This document shows positions 45,455 through 56,339 of a stretch of DNA of 64,000 bases, piece after piece. Made by a program: the position numbers and the translations under genes. The DNA is from Fistulifera solaris (taxonomy: Eukaryota > Bacillariophyta > Bacillariophyceae > Naviculales > Stauroneidaceae). The notes below the pieces were generated by a model that was not told the DNA's origin, did no database searches, and worked only from the letters and a program-made list of their open reading frames with translations. Each line of letters starts with the position of its first letter. Position 1 is the first letter of the stretch. The stretch is taken from assembly GCA_030295235.1 (NCBI GenBank), contig AP026132.1:665001-729000 (forward strand), written 5' to 3'.

Positions 45455-45973
45455 CTATTTCAGTCTTGGGGCGGCGCGGTGCGTCGTGAAACGAATACTG
45501 GTTCTTATGGGGCTGGGTGTCGCGGGGAAGAACCAGACGGATACCATTCTCGGGAACGTAAACTCCAAGATGGTGCAACTGAGCCATTTCAAGCATCGAA
45601 ATTCGTTCTTCGATGTTGGGTCGCCGATTGGGAGGCGGGGTACAACTTTCACTTGCGCGCTCGTCTTGTTGACGAGAGGCTTGTAGTTGGATTTCTTTTG
45701 GCGACGAAAGAACTTCATGGTAAGGCGAGCTTCTGTTTGTACGTTATTCAAGCACACGATTCGACTTTGTGCGAGAAATGGGCTGATTGACTCAAGTGCA
45801 TTCGGTTGGATGGATCGATCGGCAACATTTTTGTTGTTTGTTTCATTTTTGGAAACGCCCGAGTACTCAACTTGGTAGAGTCGATATTGTGACGGGACTG
45901 AAGTTGCCCGACTGACCGCTGTCGAAAACGAAACGACGACAGCATCGCCGTTATTCATCATGAACACGGGCAT
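45455..45973 (-). CDS. Hypothetical protein, minus strand
   Basis: An open frame of 172 codons (MPVFMMNNGDAVVVSF ... HRAAPRLK) that extends upstream without an earlier ATG until a stop near 46045 (GGNQCEEETKSC precedes the Met). Its centre (ARLTMKFFRRQKKSNYKPLV) is basic. No domain was recognised. An upstream exon may supply the true start. The overlapping plus-strand frames are less coding-like. Confidence 0.3.
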   Translation of the reverse strand: MPVFMMNNGDAVVVSFSTAVSRATSVPSQYRLYQVEYSGVSKNETNNKNVADRSIQPNALESISPFLAQSRIVCLNNVQTEARLTMKFFRRQKKSNYKPLVNKTSAQVKVVPRLPIGDPTSKNEFRCLKWLSCTILEFTFPRMVSVWFFPATPSPIRTSIRFTTHRAAPRLK

Positions 45974-46553
45974 GCAGCTTTTCGTTTCTTCTTCGCATTG
46001 ATTTCCTCCCGGATAAACAGGATAGAATTCGCTTTCTCTCGTTCAGCAACGCGGGCGACAGTGGGAATTGGATTTTCAAGTTAGCCTGGGACGTGTTAAC
46101 TGCTTTTTAAAATAAATCTCCGCCGAATCATCAACTCTTGACATTGCAAGTGATCCACAAAGTTATCATTTTAGTTCCATTTTCGTGTATGGGTCATTCT
46201 CTACATGCAATTGTTTTTGCTGTCGTCAATAACAAAACGCGAAAAAGGACGAGAAAAAGTTTTGTGGTTGTTTTGTCGTAGTGGGAAAGCATTCCATCGA
46301 ATGTAGTCCTTTTCCGTTGAATATTCGTACATAGGCATTTTGCGTAAGTTATCGGTCAACCGAAACATTATATGGTCTAGAAAGTACTACAGAGCCGACC
46401 GTGACGAAAAACAGAAGGAAAAGATTGTGAAAATCATCGATGCACCCGAACCGCAGAACGATAAAAACCTTTCTTAATTCTGATTGTACCAAGGTATTCA
46501 TCTCGTAACGAACAAGTTTGTCTCATTCAAACAACCCGAAGTAATGAAATAGA
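45974..46553. other. Intergenic, nothing supported
   Basis: An AT-rich spacer upstream of the DCAF7 gene. No gene or repeat was recognised. Confidence 0.4.
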
Positions 46554-47649
46554 ATGGCGGATCCTATGGACGAAGGGTCAGCACCTCGCAAAGAAATTTA
46601 TACATACACAGCACCGTGGACCGTCTATTCCCTGGCATGGAGTCGAAGGTACGTCTATTTTCAGAAAGAAACGATTGCATCATGCCCTTTTCTTACGTTT
46701 CTCTCCTTCTTCTAGACAAGACATTCGATCGCAATTTCGTCTCGCCATCGGTTCGTATGTCGAGCAATATTCGAACGGTGTGCAAATTATTGAAAAACAA
46801 CATCGCAGCGCCGACGACGACGACGGATTGACGTCGTTGTACAAAACGGGCGAATTCGATCATCCGTATCCGTGTACGAAAATTTTATGGAGCCCCGCGG
46901 TAAATGGCCGCGATTTACTTGCCACAACGGGTGATTATCTGCGCGTATGGAGTGTCCAAGAAGGAATGAATCCAAAAAGGAGTGTCTGCTCAACAACAAT
47001 AAGACGTCAGAATACTGTGCCCCTCTCACATCGTTTGACTGGAATGAAACGGATCATAACATCGTGGGGACATCCTCGATTGATACGACTTGCACGATAT
47101 GGGACATTGAAGCGCAAAAAGCCAAGACGCAGCTGATTGCGCACGACCGAGAAGTCTTTGATATTGCCTTTGCGCGGGGGGAAAGATGTTTTTGCGTCCG
47201 TCGGAGCCGACGGGAGCGTACGAATGTTTGATTTGCGGTCTTTGGAGCATTCGACCATCATTTATGAATCACCGAATTTGGATGCACTCTTGCGTCTGGA
47301 ATGGAACAAGCAAGATCCGAACTATTTGGCAACCTTCATGGTGGATAGTCGGCGGACCATTATTTTGGATATACGAGTACCGTCGATACCCGTGGCGGAG
47401 CTGGGAGGACATATGGGTTGTGTGAATGCCGCAGCTTGGGCTCCGCATTCGTCGTGTCATATATGTACGGTAGGCGATGATAATCAGGCACTCATTTGGG
47501 ATCTGAGCAGCATGTCGAAACGGCCTGTGGAGGACCCCATACTGGCGTATAATGCCGCTGGTGAAATCAACAATCTGCATTGGTCCGCGGCGAGGCCCGA
47601 CTGGGTGTCGATCGCCTTCCATGATAAACTACAAATTCTACGTGTATAA
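46554..47649 (+). CDS. DCAF7: DCAF7/WDR68/AN11-type WD40 protein
   Basis: One of the most conserved WD40 proteins of eukaryotes, known as WDR68/HAN11 in animals and the AN11/TTG1 group in plants. It acts as a scaffold for DYRK kinases and CUL4-DDB1 ligases. Family sequence is nearly continuous: [123 protein letters not shown] and a final LQILRV. An intron at 46649-46715 (67 bases) interrupts [10 protein letters not shown]. Two frame breaks are inferred: one A lost in the run 46974-46978 and one G gained in the run 47176-47181. Both lie between invariant motifs, so they are almost surely errors in the sequence. Confidence 0.92.
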
Positions 47650-47908
47650 TAACAAGAACTTTTTGATCAAAGTGAAAATCCTTGTTGAGATGTTTGAACG
47701 AAAAACGCAAAAGCGAGAACAGAAGAGTGTGACATGAAAGGTGACGATATTTGTTGGGCAAAGAGCTAGGCTTTAAAGAAATTTTTAAGCTATCTTCGCT
47801 CGACATTGTCGTGAAAACAGGACGATGACGAATACTGCATCTTTGACTGTCAGAAGCGGCTACGACCAAATTTAAGCTGCTTCAAATGGCCACTGTACAT
47901 TGACGACC

Positions 47909-48619
47909 TTAAACTGCTTCATTGACTTCAAAAACTGGTTTGATAGACTTTCCTTCTTCACTCTTTTCGACACGCAGACCGCCTTCGGTTCGTTCTTCTC
48001 CAACATAAATTTCCGGATTGTATCCTACCAAATTGGCATCAAAATCATCCGGTAGATCCGCCGCACTTCCTTCGACTTTCGTTAAATTCACTTGATTCCG
48101 TACGACATCCATTTCCGAATCCCCCGGCGCGTACCACAATTCCAAAGCCGACGCGTACGAGCCACCCATATTCTGGGGCCGTAATTCGCGTTGACTGTAT
48201 TCGAAAATGACGCGTTTTTGTGCCAAACAAGCATGTGTCGGCACAATACCCGGCTTTGCTGCGATTTTTCCGACAAACCAGAATGTCGTGGGACTATTGA
48301 GAGGGGAACGGATGTAGACATCGTTGCAGGCATTCTTCCCGTGTTCTTTGCGAATGGCATCAAATGTATTCGCTGCTTTGCGCAGTACTTTCGAACCCGA
48401 TCCCGTGTGCTTACTGGATATGGAGCGTAGTTTTTTGTTGTTTGGCGATGATTTGGTGCTACCGAACCCTCCGCCACTTTTGCCCCCCTCCAAATTGTTG
48501 GTTGACTTTTTGACGGCCGAGATGAGGCACGTTCGAGAACGGCTCTCTGCAGGGATAATGAATGCGCCGCACAGCCTTCGAAATAACAGCGTCGCGTAAA
48601 GGATGTGATGGTACTTCAT
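47909..48619 (-). CDS. Conserved plastid-targeted protein of unknown function
   Basis: A 236-residue protein with an intact frame. The N-terminus is a signal peptide (YHHILYATLLFRRLCGAF) ending in a GAF motif that fits the diatom plastid cleavage context, followed by a Ser/Lys-rich transit-like stretch. The mature part has NDVYIRSPLNSPTTFWFVGKIA, ELRPQNMG and LELWYAPGDSEMDVVRNQ. I have the impression of related plant chloroplast proteins with similar FWFVGK and APGDSE wording, but I cannot name them. No catalytic residues were recognised. Confidence 0.65.
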   Translation of the reverse strand: MKYHHILYATLLFRRLCGAFIIPAESRSRTCLISAVKKSTNNLEGGKSGGGFGSTKSSPNNKKLRSISSKHTGSGSKVLRKAANTFDAIRKEHGKNACNDVYIRSPLNSPTTFWFVGKIAAKPGIVPTHACLAQKRVIFEYSQRELRPQNMGGSYASALELWYAPGDSEMDVVRNQVNLTKVEGSAADLPDDFDANLVGYNPEIYVGEERTEGGLRVEKSEEGKSIKPVFEVNEAV

Positions 48620-49345
48620 AATTAATGGATGGATCTTTCTCTTTGTTTTCCTTGCGGAGTATATTTATTTGCCAACGCAGTGAACAATTGAATGGCTTTC
48701 TCATGAAGAATGTTCAGCAAACTTCCAGAAATTCTGGAGACGGTGTCAAGCGACGCATTTATATTTTGTTCGCACCTCGAACTCGAACCTTATTGTACGG
48801 TCTGCAGAGCTCCTTGGCACAATTACTATAGCGATAATAGTGGGTGAATTTATTCAAGACTGCATTTCAGTCATGAACTAGCAATTGAATACGTTTGATG
48901 TAAATAAAATGTAGCATTGACATTGATACGACACACACACGACGCAACACACGACGCAAGCTCTCAGTAATCTGCAATGAATTTCAGAATCGTAAACGCA
49001 GAATGAATCGAAAAAACATAAAAAATGGTGAAGCGACCAATGAATGTTTGGACATACAGAAATTCTGTGTTATTGTCAGAAATTTTGGAAGCGGTGTTCT
49101 GTAAGCAGTGCTTTTCATGATGTTCAGAAATTATTCTGGAGCAGTTTACTGTGTTGCTTTCTGTTGGTTCTAACGGTCGTGAGTAACGGTACGAGGAAAA
49201 GAAACGAAACCAAAACGACGCACATAACGCATCCATTGGATGGCTTGTGGCAGTTCTTGATCAAGACTCCTCGCTTCCGTCCCTATTACCGCAATACGTT
49301 CACGAGATTGACCCACAGCGCAAGTTGGGGCAAACGATCGAAAGA
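48620..49345. other. Divergent spacer, mostly unannotated
   Basis: The DNA between the plastid-protein start and the aldo-keto reductase start. The latter's open frame extends back through 49247 without an ATG, so a 5' exon or leader may lie here. No other feature was seen. Confidence 0.4.
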
Positions 49346-51265
49346 ATGAGCGAAGGCACTTACACTCCATCCGCACGTGTCGCCTGCCGTACCTTTCCCG
49401 ACAGTGACATCGAAGCCGCGTTGCACTTTTGTCAGCAACATGAGCAATTGCGTCCCTTCCTGGGGACGTCCAATGATCGTCTGGTCAAAATGGGCCGTAG
49501 TATGCGCAGTCTCCTCGATTTACTCGAGGGCGAACCGTTGGAATTGAGTCTCGAACTGTTGGTGCAAGAGTCGCAACTGTTGGTGGACGATTCGATTTCG
49601 TTGCACGTTCCGAAGGTGCGATTCGGTAAGACCGAATTACAAATGCCCATTGTCACATTGGGTTGTATGCGATTTCAACAAGAGTGGGGTCCGCGCATTA
49701 CCAACATGAACATGGTGGGGAGTGACTGTCAAGACAATTTGGTCGAAATCCTCAAGTTGGCCATTCTGAAGTACGGCATGATTCATATTGAGACAGCGCG
49801 GGGATACGGTAGTAGCGAGCTGCAATTGGGTTGTGCCTTGAAGCAAATTTTTCTAACGACGGACATTAAGCGTGAAGATCTGATCATCCAAGTGAAAGTC
49901 CGACCCATGAAGAGTGTCATTGAGTTTAGGGAAACAATCGGAGAAAGCTTTCAAAACCTACAAATTGATTACTGCGACTTGTTTTCGTTGCATGGCTTTA
50001 ATTATGAGGAGCAAATGAAGTGGGTGTTTGGAGAGGAAAAGATGACTGTTGTTGCACAGACAGAAAAGAACAGTGCCGAGAGCAACGACGAGGCGAAGGA
50101 TGCGAGTACACAAGAAGCCGAAGAAACGTGTATGTCTGTCTTGACACAATATATGGAAGCCGGAAAGATCAAGCATCTTGGTTTCACCACGCATGGACCT
50201 ACCGAACTCATCTGTCGACTCGTTGCAAAAGACGTATTCTCTTACGCGAACATCCACTACCATTACTTCGGATCGTATACAGCTACTGGGGGTCCTGACG
50301 GAAAGGGAAACGATTTAGCTGTCAAAATGATGCAGGAACGCGGCATGGGCATCTTTATCATTAGTCCCTTTGACAAGGGAGGGGCTTTGTATAAGCCCTC
50401 CAAGAAACTTCGCTCGCTCACGTTGCCGGATATGGAGCCGATCAACTTCGGTATGAACTGGATTTGGAATCATGACAAGCTAGCCGATGGCAATGCGCAA
50501 CTGCATACATTCACCATCGGAGCTGGTAGACCGTCCGATCTTGACAACGCTGCCGTTGCAGCGTATTTGCATACAACACGACCCGACGATATCGCAGCAA
50601 AGACAAAAGCTGTCGTCGAACGTTTGGATCGCGCCAAAATTGAAGCTCTGGGGAAGGATTTTGCCGATCACTGGTGGAAAGGACTGCCGAAAGCTTATCA
50701 GTGCAAATCTTTGGTTGAGCACAACCAGATTGTGTGGATCTATACGGTGATTAAGGCATTCGGAATGCTTGAATTCGGAAAGATGAGGTACGCCTCTTTC
50801 GAGAACAATTCTTCCAAGTGGAATGCAACCTTTTCGGCAGAAGAGAACATTGAAAAGAATATTGGTAAAGACCCTTGGGGGTTTGTACCTGGTCTTGCGC
50901 TCGATCCGAAAAAGGACTATGCCGACGAACTTGTAGGTGTCCCTGAGGAAAACAAATTGAGGGTCAAACAAGCTCAAGAATGCGTCATCAAATGGTGCAG
51001 CAAGGATCCGCCAGTCATCGAGCCTAAGAAAAGTTGGCCGAACATTCGTCGAATGTCGAACATGCTCTCGCGAAAGCCAAAAGCAAATACGAGTCAGGCT
51101 GGGGAAACTGGAGCAAACGAAGATAGTACAAGTGATGTAGACCTATTCATCGAGGAGGACTTCACCATCAAGCCGGACTGGGAAACGTCCTATGATATGC
51201 GTCCTTGGCCCGACTATCCTGATCAGCCAAAAGGGAGTAGATCATTAACATTTAAATGCTTTTAA
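49346..51265 (+). CDS. Aldo-keto reductase-like protein, extended
   Basis: About 639 residues. The central part is an NADPH-type aldo-keto reductase barrel: VRFGKTELQMPIVTLGCMRF, MIHIETARGYGSSELQLG (with the catalytic Tyr), IIQVKVRP (Lys), FSLHGFN (His), IKHLGFTTHG and GIFIISPFDKGGAL. It has an N-terminal extension of about 100 residues and a C-terminal extension of over 200, with no CxxCxxC iron-sulfur motif of the kind found in some bacterial members. The frame is intact. I start at the first ATG (SEGTYTPSARVACRTF). The upstream in-frame codons (VHEIDPQRKLGQTIE) look coding, so a 5' exon is possible. The substrate is unknown. Confidence 0.7.
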   Translation: MSEGTYTPSARVACRTFPDSDIEAALHFCQQHEQLRPFLGTSNDRLVKMGRSMRSLLDLLEGEPLELSLELLVQESQLLVDDSISLHVPKVRFGKTELQMPIVTLGCMRFQQEWGPRITNMNMVGSDCQDNLVEILKLAILKYGMIHIETARGYGSSELQLGCALKQIFLTTDIKREDLIIQVKVRPMKSVIEFRETIGESFQNLQIDYCDLFSLHGFNYEEQMKWVFGEEKMTVVAQTEKNSAESNDEAKDASTQEAEETCMSVLTQYMEAGKIKHLGFTTHGPTELICRLVAKDVFSYANIHYHYFGSYTATGGPDGKGNDLAVKMMQERGMGIFIISPFDKGGALYKPSKKLRSLTLPDMEPINFGMNWIWNHDKLADGNAQLHTFTIGAGRPSDLDNAAVAAYLHTTRPDDIAAKTKAVVERLDRAKIEALGKDFADHWWKGLPKAYQCKSLVEHNQIVWIYTVIKAFGMLEFGKMRYASFENNSSKWNATFSAEENIEKNIGKDPWGFVPGLALDPKKDYADELVGVPEENKLRVKQAQECVIKWCSKDPPVIEPKKSWPNIRRMSNMLSRKPKANTSQAGETGANEDSTSDVDLFIEEDFTIKPDWETSYDMRPWPDYPDQPKGSRSLTFKCF

Positions 51266-51377
51266 TATCCCTATTATTCATTTTTAGTTCACTTTGGCGA
51301 TACGACGGTTGCCGGTAATCAAAATTTACTTTATAGCTATGTTTTCTCACGTCCGTGATCATGATTGTTATCACAGC

Positions 51378-53491
51378 TTAACTGCAAAGATCGATTCCAC
51401 GTACTCCTTCGCAACCCTTCGGAGTAAACCAAACCAAACTGAATCGCTCCCCTTTGAACGGCATTGTCCAATGCCTCTGCGTCCATCCATTGAACTCGAC
51501 AGCTTTGTAGCGGATATCCTTTTTCTCTCCCTCCACCACAAGTTCACCACCGGCGTAAGTCCCGAGCCCCACGATCAAGCTCGTGCTCTGGCCAGCACCA
51601 GCACCGCTGTCAGTATGAGGACGAAATTGGGCGTTCCTGTTGATTGCGATGGTACTGCTCGGTTCTCTGTCTGGTCTCAAAGCCATCTCGAGTTCAAAGG
51701 CGGCTTTCATCAGCTCCGGGAAAAGAGAGTTTCCCTTTGGTTGAATGCATCGATCTCCAGGCATGGCTCCAACGGAAAAACTGCCCGATGCCCCGCCTTC
51801 TCCTTCAGCAAATATGTAGGCGGAAGATCTTTGACCCTTGTTATTTTTAGCCTTACCATGCGCATCCGCCAAAGAATTCGGAAGAACATCCTCGTCTGTA
51901 GCATTTGGATCGGTCAAACTGGAAATCATAACCATTTGCCGCTTGGGAGTCGTGCTTGGCCACAAGCCGCTGGCGTCCGCTTCGCGCAGACAACGTAGCA
52001 CTTTCTCGAATACAGCCGGTACAGTAGGATCTACCAAGTCGAGCGAAGGAATGAGTTCCGACGCTTCTGCAGCGGACTTATCGCTTACAGCTAGGGAAGA
52101 CTGTTTCCATTGTCGATACTCTTCTAATTGTTGGTTGGCTCTTTGCGACCACGGAGCAAGCACATTTTCGGTCCATTCACGCTCCGCCAGCAGTCGTCCA
52201 TCCTCGTCGAACCCATCCGTCAACCACGCCCGCGCAACTCGCTCGCGCACTAGGTCTTTCCAATACTCGTACCTCTTTATCGTATTGGCATCATTCCATC
52301 CTTCACTAAAACGATCAGCAATGCGAGGACTTAGTACAGCTTTAACTTTCCCCTCCCAATTTACATAATAAGCTTCACCGGCAATCATGCCCATCGATGG
52401 CGCTGCTGGGGTGGGAATCAAACTTCCGTACTTCTCGTCAAACAAACACTCGACTATATCTTGATTTACTAATCCGCGAGCCAGGGCTAAAAAGACCCCG
52501 ATGACGCGGCACACTTGACCGTGCAAGAATAAATCGCCGGTAAGTGACAACACCAGAAAGGGACGGCGTTCTCCGTCGAAACGAATCGTTGCCCGATGAT
52601 AAACACGATCCATCCGTCGATAAGCCACATATTCATGAGCCATGCACGACGGGGTGAAATTGTGAAAACGCCTTCGCTTGAGCAAATTTGTCGTGGGTTT
52701 ATTGCCATTCTTACTTTTCTGCTCATTTTTGGGTCGCTTCGATTGTTGCTCTCGCTCCATCTTTTTCGCGCTAGCATCTTGTTCGTCCGCATCCATGGGT
52801 GTAATTTGTGTCGTAAGACTCTGCATTTTTCGTTTCAGCCCAAACAAGTATTTTACAGTCGCCAGTGTCGGATAGTCTCGTCCCACCTTCGAAACGTATT
52901 CCGACGTTTCCGTAAAGTCCGGAAGCGAGTCGAAGAACTCATCACGAGACATGTTCTCAATATTGCTGCAGTACAGGAAATCCAAGGGAAGCATATATTC
53001 CACGCGACGATGTGTGACATCGATTTCGGCATTGAAGGTCCCCCTTTTCCCTTCATTTCGTGACGACCGATCAAATAAATCCCCTCGGGCTCCAGTTGAA
53101 TGTTCATTCTATCAATCCAGTTATCGACTGGTTCCAGTATAGAGGGTAGGCGTGTCGCCAACACTTCGGAAATGACACCGCCCGTCCCTTCATCTTGCTT
53201 GACAAGTTGAGTGCGACGTCCTATGTTCGCGTACGATCGATTGATTTTGTCCGGCTTGACGTCTTCTCCCTGCACAATTTTGAGTAACTTTTGGGCCGCA
53301 TCCGTCCCTTCGAGTCCATGATATCCATACAGAAGCAATACTTTGTGCCGATCCTGTTCTTGAAGATACTGCAGATACCCTTCATATTCTTCTTTCGACA
53401 AACACTGACCGCTGGTTTCCTTGAGGTGCCGAAAGACAGCGCTTCGGGAAGGAAACTCTTCGCCACAGCCATGACATGTAGCTTTCTGCAT
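51378..53491 (-). CDS. Zinc finger / TruA-type pseudouridine synthase / 2OG-Fe(II) oxygenase fusion
   Basis: About 704 residues in three parts. (1) A C2H2-like finger, CHGCGEEFPSRSAVFRHL. (2) A TruA-fold region: VLLLYGYHG, GRRTQLVKQDEG, TFNAEIDVTHRRVEYMLPLDFLYC, and SLTGDLFLHGQVCRVIGVFLALARG, which is the usual second half. At the site where active enzymes have RTD this protein has RTQ, so the catalytic Asp is absent. (3) A C-terminal 2-oxoglutarate oxygenase: RPHTDSGAG (HxD iron ligands), YAGGELVVEG, FNGWTQRHWTMPFKGERFSLVWFT (second His, then the Arg that binds 2OG). One G is lost in the run at 53040-53044 (C run on the plus strand). This is the only break, so both halves are one gene. The role in RNA is inferred. 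Confidence 0.7.
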
Positions 53492-53971
53492 GCTTTTCAC
53501 TGCAATCGAATAGCAAGCGAACACTTTGTAACGTTAAAATAAGCTTCAAATACTGGTAATTATGGGCGCAGAAATTTTTCATCGTTTTCTTCTTTGCGCG
53601 GGTTTTTTGCGGCTCGCGTTTCGTCGCCGGACCGACGGCAAGACGGCATTAAACATGAATCAATCATCATCGATCATCATCAATCACGAGTTCTGACGCC
53701 ACGTGTAGTATCTTCTACATAGTACACGCCATAGCGGTGTGTGTGTGGTCGCGACGAGAAGTTGGTTGACACACATCATTCTTCTTGCCATTTTTGTTGC
53801 TGCTTATGATAATTGCATCTTTCGTAGCGACGATCAACCCTTACTGCGAATACAAGGTCTTTCCTGCACATTATCGAACCTCTTGACACCCAAGTGAATA
53901 CAAGTTCAGAGCTCGGAAAGCTAGAACGCCCAAATTGAAAGATACATTTCATCATACAGCATCCGACAAAG
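53492..53971. other. Divergent intergenic region, nothing supported
   Basis: Shared upstream DNA of the fusion gene (-) and the membrane protein (+). It has a patch of CATCAT-like simple sequence near 53650-53690. No gene was recognised. Confidence 0.4.
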
Positions 53972-54811
53972 ATGACCGTCCTTCTGCAGCCCAGCCGTCC
54001 CGCATCGAGCGGCGAAATATCCACCTACATGACGGTAATTCTATTTTTTGTCACACACGGTATCGTCAATTCTCTACTACTGGCATTCAGTCCCATACGG
54101 TGTATTTACTGGAAACGGGCTGAATGCAATCCAGATGAGGCCTGGATGTTGAATTGGCTCGCGTTTGGAATGTTTCATGTCAATGTTCTGATTGCCTGCC
54201 TTGCCCAGAAGGCACGTGGTCACGTAATTCTGGAGCAGCGTCTGGTTTTTCTGGTGACTGCTCTTATATTGTCGTATCTTTCGACCGGAGTCTTTCTTCT
54301 CGATCACATCAACAAAGCCATTGCGGGCGTGCAATTGGCATTTTATATGGTACTACTCGTTGTCATCATTCAGCATCAATCAACGGCTCCATTTCAGGTA
54401 CCTTTGCCGGCACAGCTGCGATCAAGCTCATTTGATTTTCGCAAGCAATTCCCCATTGCGACGGTTGCAGTGGGATTGCAATGTGTCCTTTCGCTCTTTC
54501 AAGTGTGGGACATGACCTTTGGCAACGGACGATACTATTACCTCGGAGACCTGAGTGGCAGTATCTTTAACAGTATTTCTCATGCTGCCGTCACGCAAAT
54601 GTTGTGGGTGACTCTGATTTTGGGTTTCAGCGTTTTATTAGCGACACCCGAACAACAAAAGTCTTTGTTGAAAGGCGAAGCTTTTTCGCTATTCATTACC
54701 CTCGTTCTCCTATCTGGCGAGCAGGGCTCGAAAATGGACTTGACGCAGACGAGGGCAGCATGTGTAGGGACATTCTTTAGCATGCTAATTGCCTTATTTG
54801 GATCGGCCTAA
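53972..54811 (+). CDS. Multi-pass membrane protein, unknown
   Basis: A 279-residue protein with about seven hydrophobic segments (for example TVILFFVTHGIVNSLLLAF, LVFLVTALILSYLSTGVFLL, VQLAFYMVLLVVII, MLWVTLILGFSVLLA and GTFFSMLIALFG). Short loops hold KRAECNPDEAW and EQGSKMDLTQTR. The even spacing suggests a transporter-like or channel-like integral protein, but no signature motif is present. The frame is intact and opens at the first ATG after a 5' leader. I cannot name a family. Confidence 0.6.
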   Translation: MTVLLQPSRPASSGEISTYMTVILFFVTHGIVNSLLLAFSPIRCIYWKRAECNPDEAWMLNWLAFGMFHVNVLIACLAQKARGHVILEQRLVFLVTALILSYLSTGVFLLDHINKAIAGVQLAFYMVLLVVIIQHQSTAPFQVPLPAQLRSSSFDFRKQFPIATVAVGLQCVLSLFQVWDMTFGNGRYYYLGDLSGSIFNSISHAAVTQMLWVTLILGFSVLLATPEQQKSLLKGEAFSLFITLVLLSGEQGSKMDLTQTRAACVGTFFSMLIALFGSA

Positions 54812-55550
54812 TCAAGTGCAATTCTCAGCCTGAAGGGGCTATGCGGGTAACAAACCGTTCCTTCTTGCTGTGACTCGTTGCATGTGTTACGATGCAACCG
54901 TAATTCTGTAATGATAACTTTGAAATAAGGAAAAGAACTTATTCTAACCCAGCGTTTTAGGGAAAGACTATTTTCCACGCGAGCGCACAGAAAGCAAACT
55001 GGCAATCTACAACGTAACTGCAACATGTGATACTTAATTAGAGGTAGTAATACGGTTAAGATACACTTGTTCTGGCTGTGATTTGCATCCTTTAGAATGC
55101 GCTTCTCGCTAATTCTCCCAAATTGCTCCTCCTTCATAGATCATAGACCTTAGTTGCGATCACTTTTCTCGTGACTCGAGACTGAAATATACTCAATCAT
55201 GAGTCACCATTGGCCTTACAATAACCCTATTAAGTACTGAGTACACCGGTAATCGAACGGTGCTGGTGCGACAAACAGTGAAACGGACGATATATCGCGA
55301 TCGTTTTCACTTTTTCGCCCGCCGTTGCCGCCATTTGAAAGCAAGAACGACAATCCGGAAGCCCAGAAAGAAACGGCAGAGCTCAAATGGAAAACAAATA
55401 TCTTCCTTCTTACTAGAAACGATTTCATAAAATGGAAACGTTGAATTATTTGGCCGAGACGGATACGATAGTTCATGCTCATAAAAAAGCAGTCGAATGC
55501 TCGCATAAGCGAAACTTTCAAACCAAAAACAGATCTATCAAACCATCACC
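54812..55550. other. Intergenic, nothing supported
   Basis: A 739-base AT-rich spacer between two plus-strand genes. Small frames in it have no domain. No RNA gene or repeat was recognised. Confidence 0.45.
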
Positions 55551-56339
55551 ATGAACATTCAGTCAACACCCGCTCTATCTCATTCTGGAATCTCAAAAAA
55601 CAAACTTGTGCGCTCCGAGCACTACTTCATTTTCCCCGACGATCTTACTGAAACGACGGGATCGTCTTCGAACGCAGTTGGCTCGATTGCACCAGTTGAA
55701 GCTCAAATTCAGCAAGATGAGATGAAAAACACATTCAAGGTCATTCCGCAATCGCTTGAAAGCAAGTATTTGACAAACTACATCCTTACCAGCAGCCTTC
55801 CTCATCGTGCGGAGGAAAATTTGGTTCCTAAGTGGATCGTTGCTCATGATGCCTCAAGCACAGTGATATCTGACATTTCTTTGGAAAGCGGATACTCATC
55901 GGATGACGACTCAAAAATCGAAGTATGGGACCTTCGTGACCATCCAAGTGCTGTGGGTGATTATTGTAAGCATTCTTGGACCATTGAGGTCTACAATCGA
56001 GATCATCGAGCCGGCGATACAGTTTGGTTTCGCGCGTTTAAGAACGGTATAGCCGGTTATCGTGAGTGCGAAGATTGCGAAATTCTTGATTATATTGATA
56101 TGACTATCAAATCGGATCCGCGGTCGTGCTTTTACATCAAGACTACTTTGAATGATCAAGAGTTCATTTCATTCTTCAGTTCCGATCTCATTCTTCATGC
56201 ACTACACGCAATCCTTCGGCGAGCAGAATACGAAGACGGGATTGTGCTTCCAACAAAACCCGGGAATAGCAGGAAGCGATTTCCAAGAGGCGAAAATAAA
56301 GTGAAGAAAAGGTTTTTATCTTGGCTGTTTCCCTTCTAA
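55551..56339 (+). CDS. Hypothetical protein, 262 residues
   Basis: An intact frame with a clear ATG. It is acidic in the first half (ISDISLESGYSSDDDSKIEVWDLRD) and rich in Cys/Asp in the middle (YRECEDCEILDYIDMTIKSDPRSCFYIKT). The C-terminus is basic and aromatic (NKVKKRFLSWLFPF). No signal peptide or membrane segment was seen. I recognise no family. Codon use looks like the neighbours, so it is likely real. Confidence 0.5.
   Translation: MNIQSTPALSHSGISKNKLVRSEHYFIFPDDLTETTGSSSNAVGSIAPVEAQIQQDEMKNTFKVIPQSLESKYLTNYILTSSLPHRAEENLVPKWIVAHDASSTVISDISLESGYSSDDDSKIEVWDLRDHPSAVGDYCKHSWTIEVYNRDHRAGDTVWFRAFKNGIAGYRECEDCEILDYIDMTIKSDPRSCFYIKTTLNDQEFISFFSSDLILHALHAILRRAEYEDGIVLPTKPGNSRKRFPRGENKVKKRFLSWLFPF

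Noticed and set aside
45479-45790. Plus-strand frames opposite the hypothetical minus-strand gene
   Set aside because: They are shadows of the minus-strand frame, with weaker coding character.
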